64,000 nucleotides of DNA from Nostoc sp. 'Lobaria pulmonaria (5183) cyanobiont' (GTDB lineage Bacteria > Cyanobacteriota > Cyanobacteriia > Cyanobacteriales > Nostocaceae): contig NZ_CP026692.1 of NCBI RefSeq assembly GCF_002949795.1, positions 248,001-312,000 of the forward strand. The letters run 5' to 3'. Positions within the stretch are counted from its first letter, which is position 1. Each line of letters begins with the position of its first letter. Both the position numbers and the translations under genes were made by a program. Below the pieces are notes generated by a model. The model was given only the letters and a program-made list of their open reading frames with translations. It had not been told where the DNA came from and made no database searches. Shown here in pieces: positions 18,002 to 26,556 of the stretch.

Positions 18002-19462
18002 TTAAGCAAGTCGTAAACCATATTCATCTTGGAAAAAGTTGACAAGCCAATCTTTGACTCTGTGGGTGGCGCGGCAGTCATCTTCATTGTAACGTTGGAT
18101 AGTTTCTAGTAAGGTGCGATCGCCTGTTTCTAACCATCGATCATACCAGTAAATACACTTAGCACCACTGGCTTCTCGATCGCGCCACTCAAATCCTATC
18201 CAACGAGCGATCGCTTTCAAAGCATAGCTTTCTACAGGCAATGCTACACTTTGGGTTAATTGCTCATACACATCCACAAATCGATTCAGTACAGGACGCA
18301 CTAAGGAATGTGGAGTGCCGTAAAGTTTTGCCAACCGTTTGACTGTATCAAACTCGTAGACACAAAAATGATAAATTGGTGCTTCGGGATATTGCCAAAC
18401 CAAATCCAAAAATTGCTGCCAAACTAATTCTTCATCTTCTGGTTTGTCTGCTAAAAAAGAATAAAATTGTTCTGTATTATTTTGTCTATTAACGACCAAA
18501 ACCCCTAAGAGATAATCTAAATCTAAGTCTGGCTGGGCTTCAATATCAAAATAAAGCTCTATGGGTGCTGTGAATGTAATATCTTCTGTTGGTAGCGGGT
18601 AGGGTAGAATCAACGGTCGTTTTTCTAGTGCAGATTGAGCTTGCACTACCAATTTTGGCGCTACTTCGCTGTCAAAACCAAGCAGGTTTTCTAAGCTGCT
18701 GGGACTGGTGTTAGCAAGAGATTCCAGTGTAGTAATGTCTAAGGCTTGGAGTTGAGTGTAGCGAAGGGGTGTTACACCTGGTAACAATGAGAGATGTTTT
18801 TCAAATTGAGCGATCGCATAACATTCACTATACCAATGGCAAAAACTGCACTTTTGGCGAGAAATAAATACCTCTGGTGGATTCGGTAACTCTAAAACTT
18901 GAATAAACTCATCCAAAATCTGCTGCATTCGTGGTGTCCATTTGCACAGATCCACTGCATAATTTGTATTTTTGGTTCGCAATATGAGCAAAGCTGTTTC
19001 AGGTGCAACTCCCTGGACTGTTGCCAACACTTGGGCATGAAATGCAGCGACAACTTGATATTCTTGCTTCGGGCGCTTACCCAGTTCAATATTAGCTGGG
19101 ACGTAGATCCAATCTCCAAAATGGGATTGTCCCGGTTGTTTCACGAGTAAATCTGGACGACTTAGCAGGGTGTCTGCTTCAGAATAAGTTGCTAACAGTA
19201 CTCCTTTATAGATGTACTCAACCCCACGCTGCATCAATTCTAAAGTTGCTTTCTCTCCCTTTTCCCAGTTTCCATAAGAATAATCTGGTTGATGATAAGT
19301 CATCTGTGCTATAGCACTCAACTGATGAGCGATTTTGTCCTGTTGCAATTTCCGTAGCAACTCATTGGGAGCATCGCGCTGACTTCTGTCACCGTGGATA
19401 TCTAGAAAAGGTCGGCGTTTACAACGTTGGTATTGCAGTAGGAGTTCAGCATTAATTAGCAT
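18002..19462 (-). CDS. TM0106 family RecB-like / RNase H-like putative nuclease
   Basis: A 486-residue protein combining two nuclease-like parts. The N-terminal third starts with LLLQYQRCKRRPFLDIHGD and ends in a Cys-rich cluster (KCSFCHWYSECYA) that in RecB-like nucleases binds an iron-sulfur cluster together with the early Cys. The C-terminal half begins with YFDIEAQPDLDL and ends with YNEDDCRATHRVKDWL, which are the DxE and the YxxxD-like motifs of DEDD exonucleases (RNase_H_2 family). So it is likely an iron-sulfur nuclease acting on DNA or RNA ends; the substrate is unknown. It is a single gene with a normal-length product. Confidence 0.87.
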   Translation of the reverse strand: MLINAELLLQYQRCKRRPFLDIHGDRSQRDAPNELLRKLQQDKIAHQLSAIAQMTYHQPDYSYGNWEKGEKATLELMQRGVEYIYKGVLLATYSEADTLLSRPDLLVKQPGQSHFGDWIYVPANIELGKRPKQEYQVVAAFHAQVLATVQGVAPETALLILRTKNTNYAVDLCKWTPRMQQILDEFIQVLELPNPPEVFISRQKCSFCHWYSECYAIAQFEKHLSLLPGVTPLRYTQLQALDITTLESLANTSPSSLENLLGFDSEVAPKLVVQAQSALEKRPLILPYPLPTEDITFTAPIELYFDIEAQPDLDLDYLLGVLVVNRQNNTEQFYSFLADKPEDEELVWQQFLDLVWQYPEAPIYHFCVYEFDTVKRLAKLYGTPHSLVRPVLNRFVDVYEQLTQSVALPVESYALKAIARWIGFEWRDREASGAKCIYWYDRWLETGDRTLLETIQRYNEDDCRATHRVKDWLVNFFQDEYGLRLA

Positions 19463-19686
19463 CCTTTTAAGTTAACAAGAATTAGCAGAATCTGGGAGTA
19501 ACTCTGGCAATTAAAATCTGGAAGTAATCTGGAAGTGGCAATCGCGTCCACGCTCAATTTGCCGTTTATTTTATACTGTCAACAGCTAGCTATTGGCGTA
19601 AACAGCACAAGCGTTTGCTTTTGCCCCAAATTACAAATAAAAGAGAGTGATAAAAAACCACAGTTTGTCCATTATTGCAAGGGTAC

Positions 19687-19806
19687 ATGACAAAACAACA
19701 TGAGCCGTGTCTTATCTGTAAGTGTGTCACACTCTGGAGAAAGGGTCAGAATCCCTATTTGATCTCCGAATTCGAGCATTCAATCTTTGTGATTGGGATC
19801 GTCTGA
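19687..19806 (+). pseudogene. Truncated HIT-family protein remnant (39 codons)
   Basis: In the 384-base gap 19463-19846 an ATG at 19687 opens 39 codons reading MTKQHEPCLICKCV then NPYLISEFEHSIFVIG, which is the N-terminus of the long HIT-like hydrolases (C-x-x-C followed by a beta strand). It ends right where the family continues with D-H-Q and the His-triad part is absent. I infer that an HIT gene was cut here, perhaps by a deletion. It could also be a small functional ORF; no clear ribosome site. The rest of the gap shows nothing else. Confidence 0.5.
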
Positions 19807-19846
19807 ATATCAATAGCCTGTAAACAGCAGATATCTCTTGTGAATT

Positions 19847-21040
19847 ATGACTAGTATTTCTGCATCACCAATCAAGCTGCATCACCATCGAGAGCAATTT
19901 CCGGCTTTAGGGAATAAGGCTTATTTTAACTATGGGGGACAAGGGCCGATGCCCCAAAGGGCAATGGATGCGATCGCCCAAACTCAAGCTTATGTTCAGC
20001 AAATAGGCCCCTTTGGTAATGAGGCGTTTAGCTGGATAGCACCTCAGACTCAAGCCGCAAGAGAAGCGATCGCTTTGGAGTTAAATGCACCAAGCCAAAC
20101 AATTACTCTTACCCAGAATGTCACTATTGGCTGTAATATTGCCATGTGGGGCATTGAATGGCGTGCTGGCGACCATCTACTGCTCTCAGACTGCGAACAT
20201 CCAGGCGTGATTGCCACAGCTGGGGAAATCTCGCGGAGATTTGCTGTGGAAGTTACCACTTGTCCCCTAAAAGCGACTTTAAATGAGGGCGACCCTGTAA
20301 CCATCATTGCCCAGCATTTGCGCCCCAATACCCGCCTAGTAATATTGAGTCATGTTTTCTGGAATACTGGTCAAGTTTTACCTCTTGATAAAATTGCCGA
20401 AGTATGCAGAAAGAATCATTCTGCACTATTAATAGATGCTGCCCAATCTGCTGGTTTATTGCCTTTAAACTTAACTGAATTGGGAGTAGATTTTTATGCT
20501 TTCACTGGTCACAAATGGTTATGTGGCCCTGCGGGTGCTGGTGGTTTGTATGTCCGACCAGAAGCACGAGAAAGCCTGAAACCTACGTTTATTGGTTTGA
20601 ATGGCATTGTTGTAGATAGTCAATCTCAGCCTGTGGATTGGCTTCCAGATGGGCGACGATACGAAGTGTCTACATTAGCTTATCCGTTGTATCTTGGGTT
20701 AAAGGAAGCGATCGCAATTCATCAGCAATGGGGAACGTCACAGGAACGTTACGAGCAAATTTGCCATAACAGTGAGTATCTCTGGCGACAATTGATAGCG
20801 TTATCCGATATTAAATGTTTGCGAACTTCCCCACCCGAAAGCGGTATAGTCTCCTTCCAACTTGCAAATAATCAGCCTCAAGCTCATTTGAAGTTGGTAC
20901 AATTTTTAGACTCACAAAGGATATTAACTCGGACAATTGCCGATCCTAGCTGTATACGCGCTAGCGTCCATTACTTTACTTTAGAATCAGAAATCGACCT
21001 ATTGGTTGAAACGATTCAAAGTTTTTGCAAAATTAATTAA
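19847..21040 (+). CDS. Aminotransferase class V enzyme, cyst(e)ine C-S lyase-like
   Basis: A PLP enzyme of 397 residues in the SufS/IscS/NifS superfamily. Seen: an opening ALGNKAYFNYGGQGPMP, the cofactor-binding SDCEHPGVI, LIDAAQSAGL with the Asp that bonds the pyridine nitrogen, and the Schiff-base lysine in FTGHKWLCGPAG. The active-site Cys loop of SufS is not obvious, and the best fit is the cyanobacterial cyst(e)ine lyase C-DES, which releases sulfide or persulfide from cystine for iron-sulfur assembly. That assignment is inference from family resemblance. The ATG at 19847 lies 40 bases after the HIT remnant. Confidence 0.84.
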   Translation: MTSISASPIKLHHHREQFPALGNKAYFNYGGQGPMPQRAMDAIAQTQAYVQQIGPFGNEAFSWIAPQTQAAREAIALELNAPSQTITLTQNVTIGCNIAMWGIEWRAGDHLLLSDCEHPGVIATAGEISRRFAVEVTTCPLKATLNEGDPVTIIAQHLRPNTRLVILSHVFWNTGQVLPLDKIAEVCRKNHSALLIDAAQSAGLLPLNLTELGVDFYAFTGHKWLCGPAGAGGLYVRPEARESLKPTFIGLNGIVVDSQSQPVDWLPDGRRYEVSTLAYPLYLGLKEAIAIHQQWGTSQERYEQICHNSEYLWRQLIALSDIKCLRTSPPESGIVSFQLANNQPQAHLKLVQFLDSQRILTRTIADPSCIRASVHYFTLESEIDLLVETIQSFCKIN

Positions 21041-21066
21041 AAATTAGGAATTGTAAGTTATAAATG

Positions 21067-21092
21067 TGAGTGAAAATTATAATTTTCACTCA
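21067..21092. terminator. Perfect 26-bp palindrome after the lyase gene
   Basis: TGAGTGAAAATTA / TAATTTTCACTCA with no loop, 26 bases after the lyase stop codon. AT-rich ends suggest a transcript terminator, although the following T content is modest; a protein-binding palindrome is an alternative. Confidence 0.5.
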
Positions 21093-21191
21093 TAAATCTG
21101 TCAATTTTAGATTTTTCCGTCAATCTAAAATCTCAAATCCAAAATTGAATGACTTTTGACTTCCCCGAAGGGGTTGACTCCTAACTTGAAA

Positions 21192-22274
21192 ATGGAACGC
21201 CCAATCTTATATTTAGCCATAACAAACCACGGCTTTGGTCATGCTACCCGCACAGCATCTATAGCCGCAACCATTCAAAAATTATGTCCAGAAGTTCTGT
21301 TAATTCTCGTAAGTACTGCCCCACGCTGGCTGCTAGAGTGCTATATAGAAGGCGATTTTATTTATCGTCCTCGTGCATTTGATTTGGGTGTGGTGCAAAC
21401 GGATAGTTTGACAATGGATAAAGCAGCGACTTTAGAAAAGTTGCTCGATATTAAGAAACATCAAAATTCGCTGATTGCCTCAGAAGTGAATTTTATTCGC
21501 CAAAATCGCGTTAATCTTATTTTGGCAGACATTCCCTTCCTCACTCCTGGGTTTGCCAAAGCGGCAAATATTCCCTGCTGGATGATGAGTAACTTTGGCT
21601 GGGACTTTATCTACCGAGATTGGGGAGGTGAATTTACCGCAGTTGCAGATTGGATTAGTGATTGGTATTCAAAGTGCGATCGCCTCTTTCGTCTCCCTTT
21701 CCACGAAGCAATGCCAGCTTTTAACAATATCACAGATGTCGGCTTAACAGGCGGTTCCCCTCGTTACTCTGCTGATGATTTACGTTCTCTTTGGGGAATA
21801 ACTGCACCAGTCGAAAAAACCATTTTGTTGACCTTTGGCGGGTTGGGTTTACAGCAAATTCCTTATGATAACCTACAGCGATTTCCAGATTGGCAATTTA
21901 TCGTATTCGATCAATCTGCCCCTGATTTACCTAATTTAGTGAAAATTAATGACCACAAATACCGCCCTGTAGATTTTATGCCTATTTGTGGGCGAGTCGT
22001 CTCTAAACCTGGTTACAGTACTTTTTCTGAAGCCACGATACTAGGAGTACCAATTGTCACCATACCGCGTGAAGACTTTGCCGAAGCAACTTTTATCGTA
22101 GAAGGTATAACTAATTATAATCAGCATCAAATTCTCACCCCATCTGAGTTTTTTCAAGGGACTTGGAATTTTCTCCATGAGTTACCTCAACTACCAAAGC
22201 AATCTCAACCAATTGCTAAGGATGGTAATGAAGCGATCGCTAAAGCTGTTCTCAATTATTTACAGACAAAATAA
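21192..22274 (+). CDS. Glycosyltransferase-like protein (MurG/GT1 fold)
   Basis: A 360-residue protein with a GT-B look. The N-terminus ITNHGFGHATRTASI is the glycine-rich acceptor loop seen in MurG-type enzymes, ILVSTAPRWLLE follows, and the C-terminal half has GRVVSKPGYSTFSEATILGVP, the nucleotide-sugar-binding region, with a conserved Glu. Homologues occur as the N-terminal part of L-arabinokinase-type proteins, so a UDP-sugar substrate is possible but unproven. The longer frame from 21156 reads through the TTTTGAC-type repeat, so I start at the ATG at 21192 (MERPILYLA). Confidence 0.82.
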   Translation: MERPILYLAITNHGFGHATRTASIAATIQKLCPEVLLILVSTAPRWLLECYIEGDFIYRPRAFDLGVVQTDSLTMDKAATLEKLLDIKKHQNSLIASEVNFIRQNRVNLILADIPFLTPGFAKAANIPCWMMSNFGWDFIYRDWGGEFTAVADWISDWYSKCDRLFRLPFHEAMPAFNNITDVGLTGGSPRYSADDLRSLWGITAPVEKTILLTFGGLGLQQIPYDNLQRFPDWQFIVFDQSAPDLPNLVKINDHKYRPVDFMPICGRVVSKPGYSTFSEATILGVPIVTIPREDFAEATFIVEGITNYNQHQILTPSEFFQGTWNFLHELPQLPKQSQPIAKDGNEAIAKAVLNYLQTK

Positions 22275-22821
22275 AGTTATTTAAAAAAACATCAATTAAT
22301 AATGGAATTTCCATTCAAAAATAAATAAAATAAATGAGAATTATCTGCATAGAAGATGTGTTTAATCATTGATATTTTTCAGAAATAACGTTAGTCTTTC
22401 ATTTATCAAATAAATGTCTTATTTGCTATATATATTGTGTTGCTAAGTCTGCTCATCATATCTAGATTAATGAGAAAATTTAGTCTTTTAAAGATATTAT
22501 AAATATTATTACTGGTTTTCAACTTTATGCTATTTTTACAGGCTTGATTACCACGCAAACTCTTTTTCAGCCCAAACCTATAAACTGACGATATTTAGAA
22601 TAAATATTTGAACTTATCACTTCAAGTATATCAGTTACAGATGTTAGTTAGCTTAAGAGAGACTTATAATGAAAATCAGAAGCAAGTAGAGGATATATCT
22701 CAATCCTTGAGATATGCTACTTTTGTAATTACCAGAATCGCCTTTGTTGCCTTGTTACATCAAGTAACAGTTTATTTCATTCCCGAACTCCAAATACTAT
22801 CATCAATAATTACCGTTTTAA
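22275..22821. other. AT-rich intergenic region, nothing recognised
   Basis: About 550 bases upstream of the YjbQ gene. A 104-codon open frame from a TTG at 22608 overlaps the YjbQ start and shows one hydrophobic segment, but lacks family features. I see no repeat, riboswitch or strong hairpin. Confidence 0.5.
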
Positions 22822-23235
22822 ATGACTCACTACCAAAAGTTATTAAAAATTTCCACTACTGGCAAATCTTTTTACAACATCACTACACAAATTGCAGCCG
22901 CAGTTGCCGAATCGGGGGTTGAAACTGGTCTTTGTACTTTATTTTTGCGCCATACTTCAGCCAGTTTAGTGATCCAAGAAAATGCCGATCCTGATGTTCT
23001 TGTGGATCTAGCTAATTTTATGGCAAAACTCGTCCCAGAATCAGGTAAATACATTCACGACGCAGAAGGCCCCGATGATATGCCAGCACACATCCGTACT
23101 GCACTCACTCACACTTCTGAACATATCCCCATTAATCGCGGTCACTTGGTACTGGGAACTTGGCAGGGAATTTATATTTGGGAACACCGCCAACGCAGTC
23201 ATTCCAGAGAATTAGTTGTTCACATATCTGGATAG
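22822..23235 (+). CDS. YjbQ / UPF0047 family protein
   Basis: A compact 137-residue protein matching the YjbQ (UPF0047) family along its whole length: LCTLFLRHTSASLVIQENAD, then DDMPAHIRTAL, PINRGHLVLGTWQGIYIWEH and the final RELVVHISG. Family members are small beta-barrel-like trimers; a weak thiamine-phosphate synthase activity has been reported, so the name secondary thiamine-phosphate synthase is used, but the true role is uncertain. The conserved His, Asp and Glu cluster is complete. It is a single gene. Confidence 0.93.
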   Translation: MTHYQKLLKISTTGKSFYNITTQIAAAVAESGVETGLCTLFLRHTSASLVIQENADPDVLVDLANFMAKLVPESGKYIHDAEGPDDMPAHIRTALTHTSEHIPINRGHLVLGTWQGIYIWEHRQRSHSRELVVHISG

Positions 23236-23531
23236 CAGATTCTCAAGTTTTATTTAAGGTGCAGTTTTGTAGAGTTTAAATACTCTGGTTATATCGCCTA
23301 CATTTTGGGTATAATCTCTTAAACTTGTGCTGATTGAGATGGATTAAATAAATTTTGTATTGATAATTTTAGCATCAAAATTATTAAGATAAAAAATAAT
23401 CAGATAAATACTAAATAATTCATGTAAATTTGTAAATTTAAAAGTTAAGTTTATTTGTGATTATTAAATAATTTATTTAGGGCAATATACACTAGTATTT
23501 AGTGTAAGCTGTCTGGGCTACTTCTATTACT

Positions 23532-24281
23532 ATGAAGCAAGAACTAACGCCAACTCATACTTTTCAACTTATTGATGAAATCCTTGCCCAGCAGTCTGTT
23601 AATTTATTGTCACTTAATCCCCAAAAAACATTAATTACCAGCTTTGCAGAATTAGAAAATTTGATTGCAGAACAAAACACCGACATTCAAATTATCACAA
23701 CCATTCAAGCAACTATCGAAAACATAGTCCGTACTCAGTTGCAAAATTTCCCAGAAAACATCTTCTGGGATTTTGATTTTCTGGTAAGTAGTATGCTTCG
23801 GCAGGCTTTAAACGCAGATGAGGGCGCTATTGCTTTCTTAAAGGTTTTTGGTGAAAAGATGGTGTGTCTGACAGAGATGTTCGGAAATAAAACGGAAATA
23901 CGCTTCCGTTATGTTCATGATTTTATGTATGGTTTTGAGTGGGCAAGATGGGTACAAAAAGAGCCACAACAACGCGCACATATAGAGCCTTTTAGTTTGT
24001 TGTTTTTAGATTATTTGCTCATCAAAGGTAAGGAACTTTTACAACGTATTAAGCATGGTCAGGTCGTATCTTATAAACTGTGTGATACAGGCTACCGCAA
24101 CCCCTTCACCTTTTCTCGCGAACCAGAAGATGAATACCGTCTGCTAACTTATCTTGCTGAAGAACAACTGATTCCAGTAGCAGTATGGAACTGGAATGCT
24201 AGCCCTGTATGGAACAAACCTTTTCAGGAAATGCGCCAGCAATTAGCATTAAAATTAAATATTAAACCACAGAAACGCTGA
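23532..24281 (+). CDS. Conserved cyanobacterial hypothetical protein
   Basis: I do not recognise this 249-residue protein. It is soluble, mostly helical, rich in aromatic residues and has several Trp in the second half (FMYGFEWARWVQ and VAVWNWNASPVW). No signal peptide, membrane segment or catalytic motif stands out. It lies 32 bases upstream of the Nif3-family gene on the same strand and the two are likely co-transcribed. The 296-base gap in front of it (23236-23531) is AT-rich with no visible element. Codon use resembles the housekeeping neighbours, so I regard it as a real gene. Confidence 0.75.
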   Translation: MKQELTPTHTFQLIDEILAQQSVNLLSLNPQKTLITSFAELENLIAEQNTDIQIITTIQATIENIVRTQLQNFPENIFWDFDFLVSSMLRQALNADEGAIAFLKVFGEKMVCLTEMFGNKTEIRFRYVHDFMYGFEWARWVQKEPQQRAHIEPFSLLFLDYLLIKGKELLQRIKHGQVVSYKLCDTGYRNPFTFSREPEDEYRLLTYLAEEQLIPVAVWNWNASPVWNKPFQEMRQQLALKLNIKPQKR

Positions 24282-24313
24282 TTAGCAATTAAAAATTGCT
24301 GAAGAAAATAATT

Positions 24314-25102
24314 ATGAAAATTGCTGATTTAATTACTTGGTTTGAAGCATGGGCGAATCCTGCTTGGTGTGAAAGCTGGGATAATTGTGGCTGGCAGGTT
24401 GAACCAGGTATTTTGCAGGAAAAAACACGGGTTTTGGTGTGTTTGACACCAACTTTGGCGGTAATGCAAGAAGCGATCGCAGAAAATGCTAATCTGATAT
24501 TCGCCCATCACCCCTTGATTTTTAATCCTCTGAAATCTTTACGCACTGGTGAAGCGATCGCCGAAATGGTACGGTTAGCTTTTACCCACAATATTGGTAT
24601 TTACACTGCTCACACGAATTTTGACCAAGTGCAAGACGGCACTGCTGACGTGTTAGCTCAGATTTTAGAACTCAAAGAAGTTACTCCTATAGAACTTACA
24701 CAAGCAGGATTAGGATATGGTCGTGTTGGTTTGCTAGAGCCATTTCTGACATTACAGGAATTACTTGCAACAATTCAAACCCGACTTTCTCCTCCTAATT
24801 TGATTTTTTCTCCAAGTGCTGATTTACAGCAAACAATTTCACGAGTTGCTGTTTTGGGTGGTTCGGGGGCTAGTTACATTTCAGCCGTCGCCAAAACAGG
24901 TGCTCAAGCTTATCTGACTTCTGATTGTAAATTCCATCAGTTTCAAGAAAGCCGCGACCGCAATCTCATTTTAATCGATGCTGGACATTACGCTACCGAA
25001 CGTCCGGCTTGCGATCGCTTGGTGCAAAAATTCCAATCTTTAAACTTAGACTGGGTGCAATTAAGTCAAAAAGATGAAGATTTTCGCCAGTTTTTTGCTT
25101 GA
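24314..25102 (+). CDS. Nif3-like dinuclear metal centre protein
   Basis: A 262-residue member of the NIF3/YbgI family, toroidal hexamers with two metals per subunit. The metal ligands are visible: FAHHPLIF (His-His), YTAHTNFDQ (His...Asp) and IDAGHYATER (His and Glu) near the C-terminus. Some members act as GTP cyclohydrolase type 1-like enzymes, but function is generally unproven. I start at the ATG at 24314 (MKIADLITWFE), the typical N-terminus; an upstream TTG at 24296 adds six residues. It follows the hypothetical gene closely. Confidence 0.92.
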   Translation: MKIADLITWFEAWANPAWCESWDNCGWQVEPGILQEKTRVLVCLTPTLAVMQEAIAENANLIFAHHPLIFNPLKSLRTGEAIAEMVRLAFTHNIGIYTAHTNFDQVQDGTADVLAQILELKEVTPIELTQAGLGYGRVGLLEPFLTLQELLATIQTRLSPPNLIFSPSADLQQTISRVAVLGGSGASYISAVAKTGAQAYLTSDCKFHQFQESRDRNLILIDAGHYATERPACDRLVQKFQSLNLDWVQLSQKDEDFRQFFA

Positions 25103-25371
25103 TTGCTGATGTTTCATTATATTTTGTCGATGCTTTTTGAAAAAATTGTTGTATTTTAATTTTGTTAAGGTCTCAACTTTTCAACATTGATCCTGAAAAT
25201 TCCTATGCCCTTTTATCTGTATATATTAAAGTATCGAAAACTCACATTGTGATATAAATCACTGATTGAGCGTAATACTAATCACACAGTATTAATGTTT
25301 CATATCAATTAGCAACAGAGGAAAATGTTCCACACTAGACCTAATAATTTGCTCACTCTGCCCTAATCAAG

Positions 25372-25590
25372 ATGATTCGCACAATTATTGCATCTGCTTT
25401 CCAAACTGGATATCTTAGTGTTGAATCTGAGGGTTTACTCCAGCAGGTGCTAGCCACTAAATGCTATCAGTCAGAGGATTTGCCAGACCTTGCAGCCCTA
25501 TACGATGCGGTTCGCGCCGGAAAAATTAAACGAGAAGCATCCTCATCGAACGTGCTTATAGAATTTCCTTTACCACATAAATCCTCCTGA
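25372..25590 (+). CDS. Small conserved cyanobacterial protein (72 aa)
   Basis: A 72-residue soluble helical protein: MIRTIIASAFQTGYLSVE, then a QQVLATKCYQ helix and an acidic ALYDAVRAGKIKREA end. I recall similar small proteins in many cyanobacteria, with no known function; they look like helix-turn-helix-sized modules but no DNA-binding motif is certain. The upstream gap of 270 bases is AT-rich. Codon use fits a real gene. Confidence 0.7.
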   Translation: MIRTIIASAFQTGYLSVESEGLLQQVLATKCYQSEDLPDLAALYDAVRAGKIKREASSSNVLIEFPLPHKSS

Positions 25591-26165
25591 GACTTCTGGA
25601 GTAGAATTTTCTCATAGTCTTTTCCCTCTACCTCTTCCCTTACTCTGTTGCCTTTTTTTAGGCAAAAACCTGAAAAACTCAAAACTATTTGGGTGTTGTT
25701 GTTGAAAAGCATCAAGGTCAGCAAGAGAATGAGTTAAGATCAGATACAAGTGGGTAAAAGTAAAGCCAAGTCCCCGGACTTCCCAATAATGCCAATGATT
25801 AAAAGTAGGCAAGTTAAACAACCGCAATCAACGATTGTTTTCGAGTATTCTTTATTACATAATGGTAAGAATGACTCACCAACAAATATAAACCTGGTTA
25901 GGACAGGTACCGAATTGTTTGACTTCTATAGAAGCAGACATTCCCTAGAATAAGCCGGAGGGAGATTGAGTTTATTGTTAGAGCATCTGATTTATCACCC
26001 AATATTATCCTGATATTTTGATAACTAGAAGCAAATCTTGGGATTGGGTGATGAAGCGTACTTGTTCTAAACAGTGAAATTAGCCTCTTAAAGGTGTAAT
26101 GTAATGGGGTAGAACCCAGATTTTGACAGGTTTAACTACGTTGTTTAAAAAGGCAGAAACAGTAC
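25591..26165. other. Intergenic region with a spaced inverted repeat
   Basis: A 575-base gap. ATCACCCAAT near 25995 and ATTGGGTGAT near 26043 form a spaced 10-bp inverted repeat about 40 bases apart. Short ORFs on both strands overlap each other and show no protein family; I do not call them. Confidence 0.5.
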
Positions 26166-26477
26166 ATGCTACACCGCAAGATTTATCAACTGTGTTGCGA
26201 TGGGCGCGAGGTATGTGTTTTCTTGCGGGACCAGCAACGCTGGATTGAACGCGCCCGCATCATAGACATAGAGGGAGATTTAGTGACCCTACGCTATGAA
26301 ACAGATGAAGAAGACGAAGTTTGCTCTTGGGAAGAAATGGTTCGCCTCGAGAGCATTGGTGCTGTAACGCAAAAATTGGCTTCAGTACCACGCGGTAATG
26401 TGGAACCTCTGATGACTGAAGATTGTCCCGAAGCAGAGCGCATTCACAACCGTTACACTGACTCGAATCCAGAATAA
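26166..26477 (+). CDS. Conserved cyanobacterial protein (DUF6679-like)
   Basis: A 103-residue acidic protein. The first half is a small beta-barrel (KIYQLCCDGREVCVFLRDQQ, then RARIIDIEGDLVTLRYET) that resembles SH3-like or Hfq-like folds, followed by an acidic EEDEVCSWEEMVRLESIG stretch and a polar tail. I believe this is the DUF6679 family, restricted to cyanobacteria, without known function; the family number is from memory. It precedes a block of short repeats and is convergent with the MBL gene. Confidence 0.75.
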   Translation: MLHRKIYQLCCDGREVCVFLRDQQRWIERARIIDIEGDLVTLRYETDEEDEVCSWEEMVRLESIGAVTQKLASVPRGNVEPLMTEDCPEAERIHNRYTDSNPE

Positions 26478-26483
26478 ATAATC

Positions 26484-26556
26484 AGTGCTGAGTGCTGAGT
26501 ATCGAGTGCTGAGTAATAAATCCTAACTCAGGACTCAGAACTCAGGACTCAGGACT
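26484..26556. repeat. Short repeats (GTGCTGAGT and ACTCAGGAC types)
   Basis: Tandem GTGCTGAGT units followed by their inverse-complement ACTCAGGAC units form a long imperfect hairpin in the 64-base gap between two convergent genes. It probably acts as a shared transcript end. Confidence 0.65.

Noticed and set aside
22608..22922. 104-codon ORF from a TTG in front of and overlapping yjbQ
   Set aside because: No family match, weak start, and its end lies in another frame of the well-supported yjbQ gene.
25750..25953. 67-codon plus-strand ORF
   Set aside because: Low-complexity composition, overlapped by open frames on the other strand, no ribosome site.
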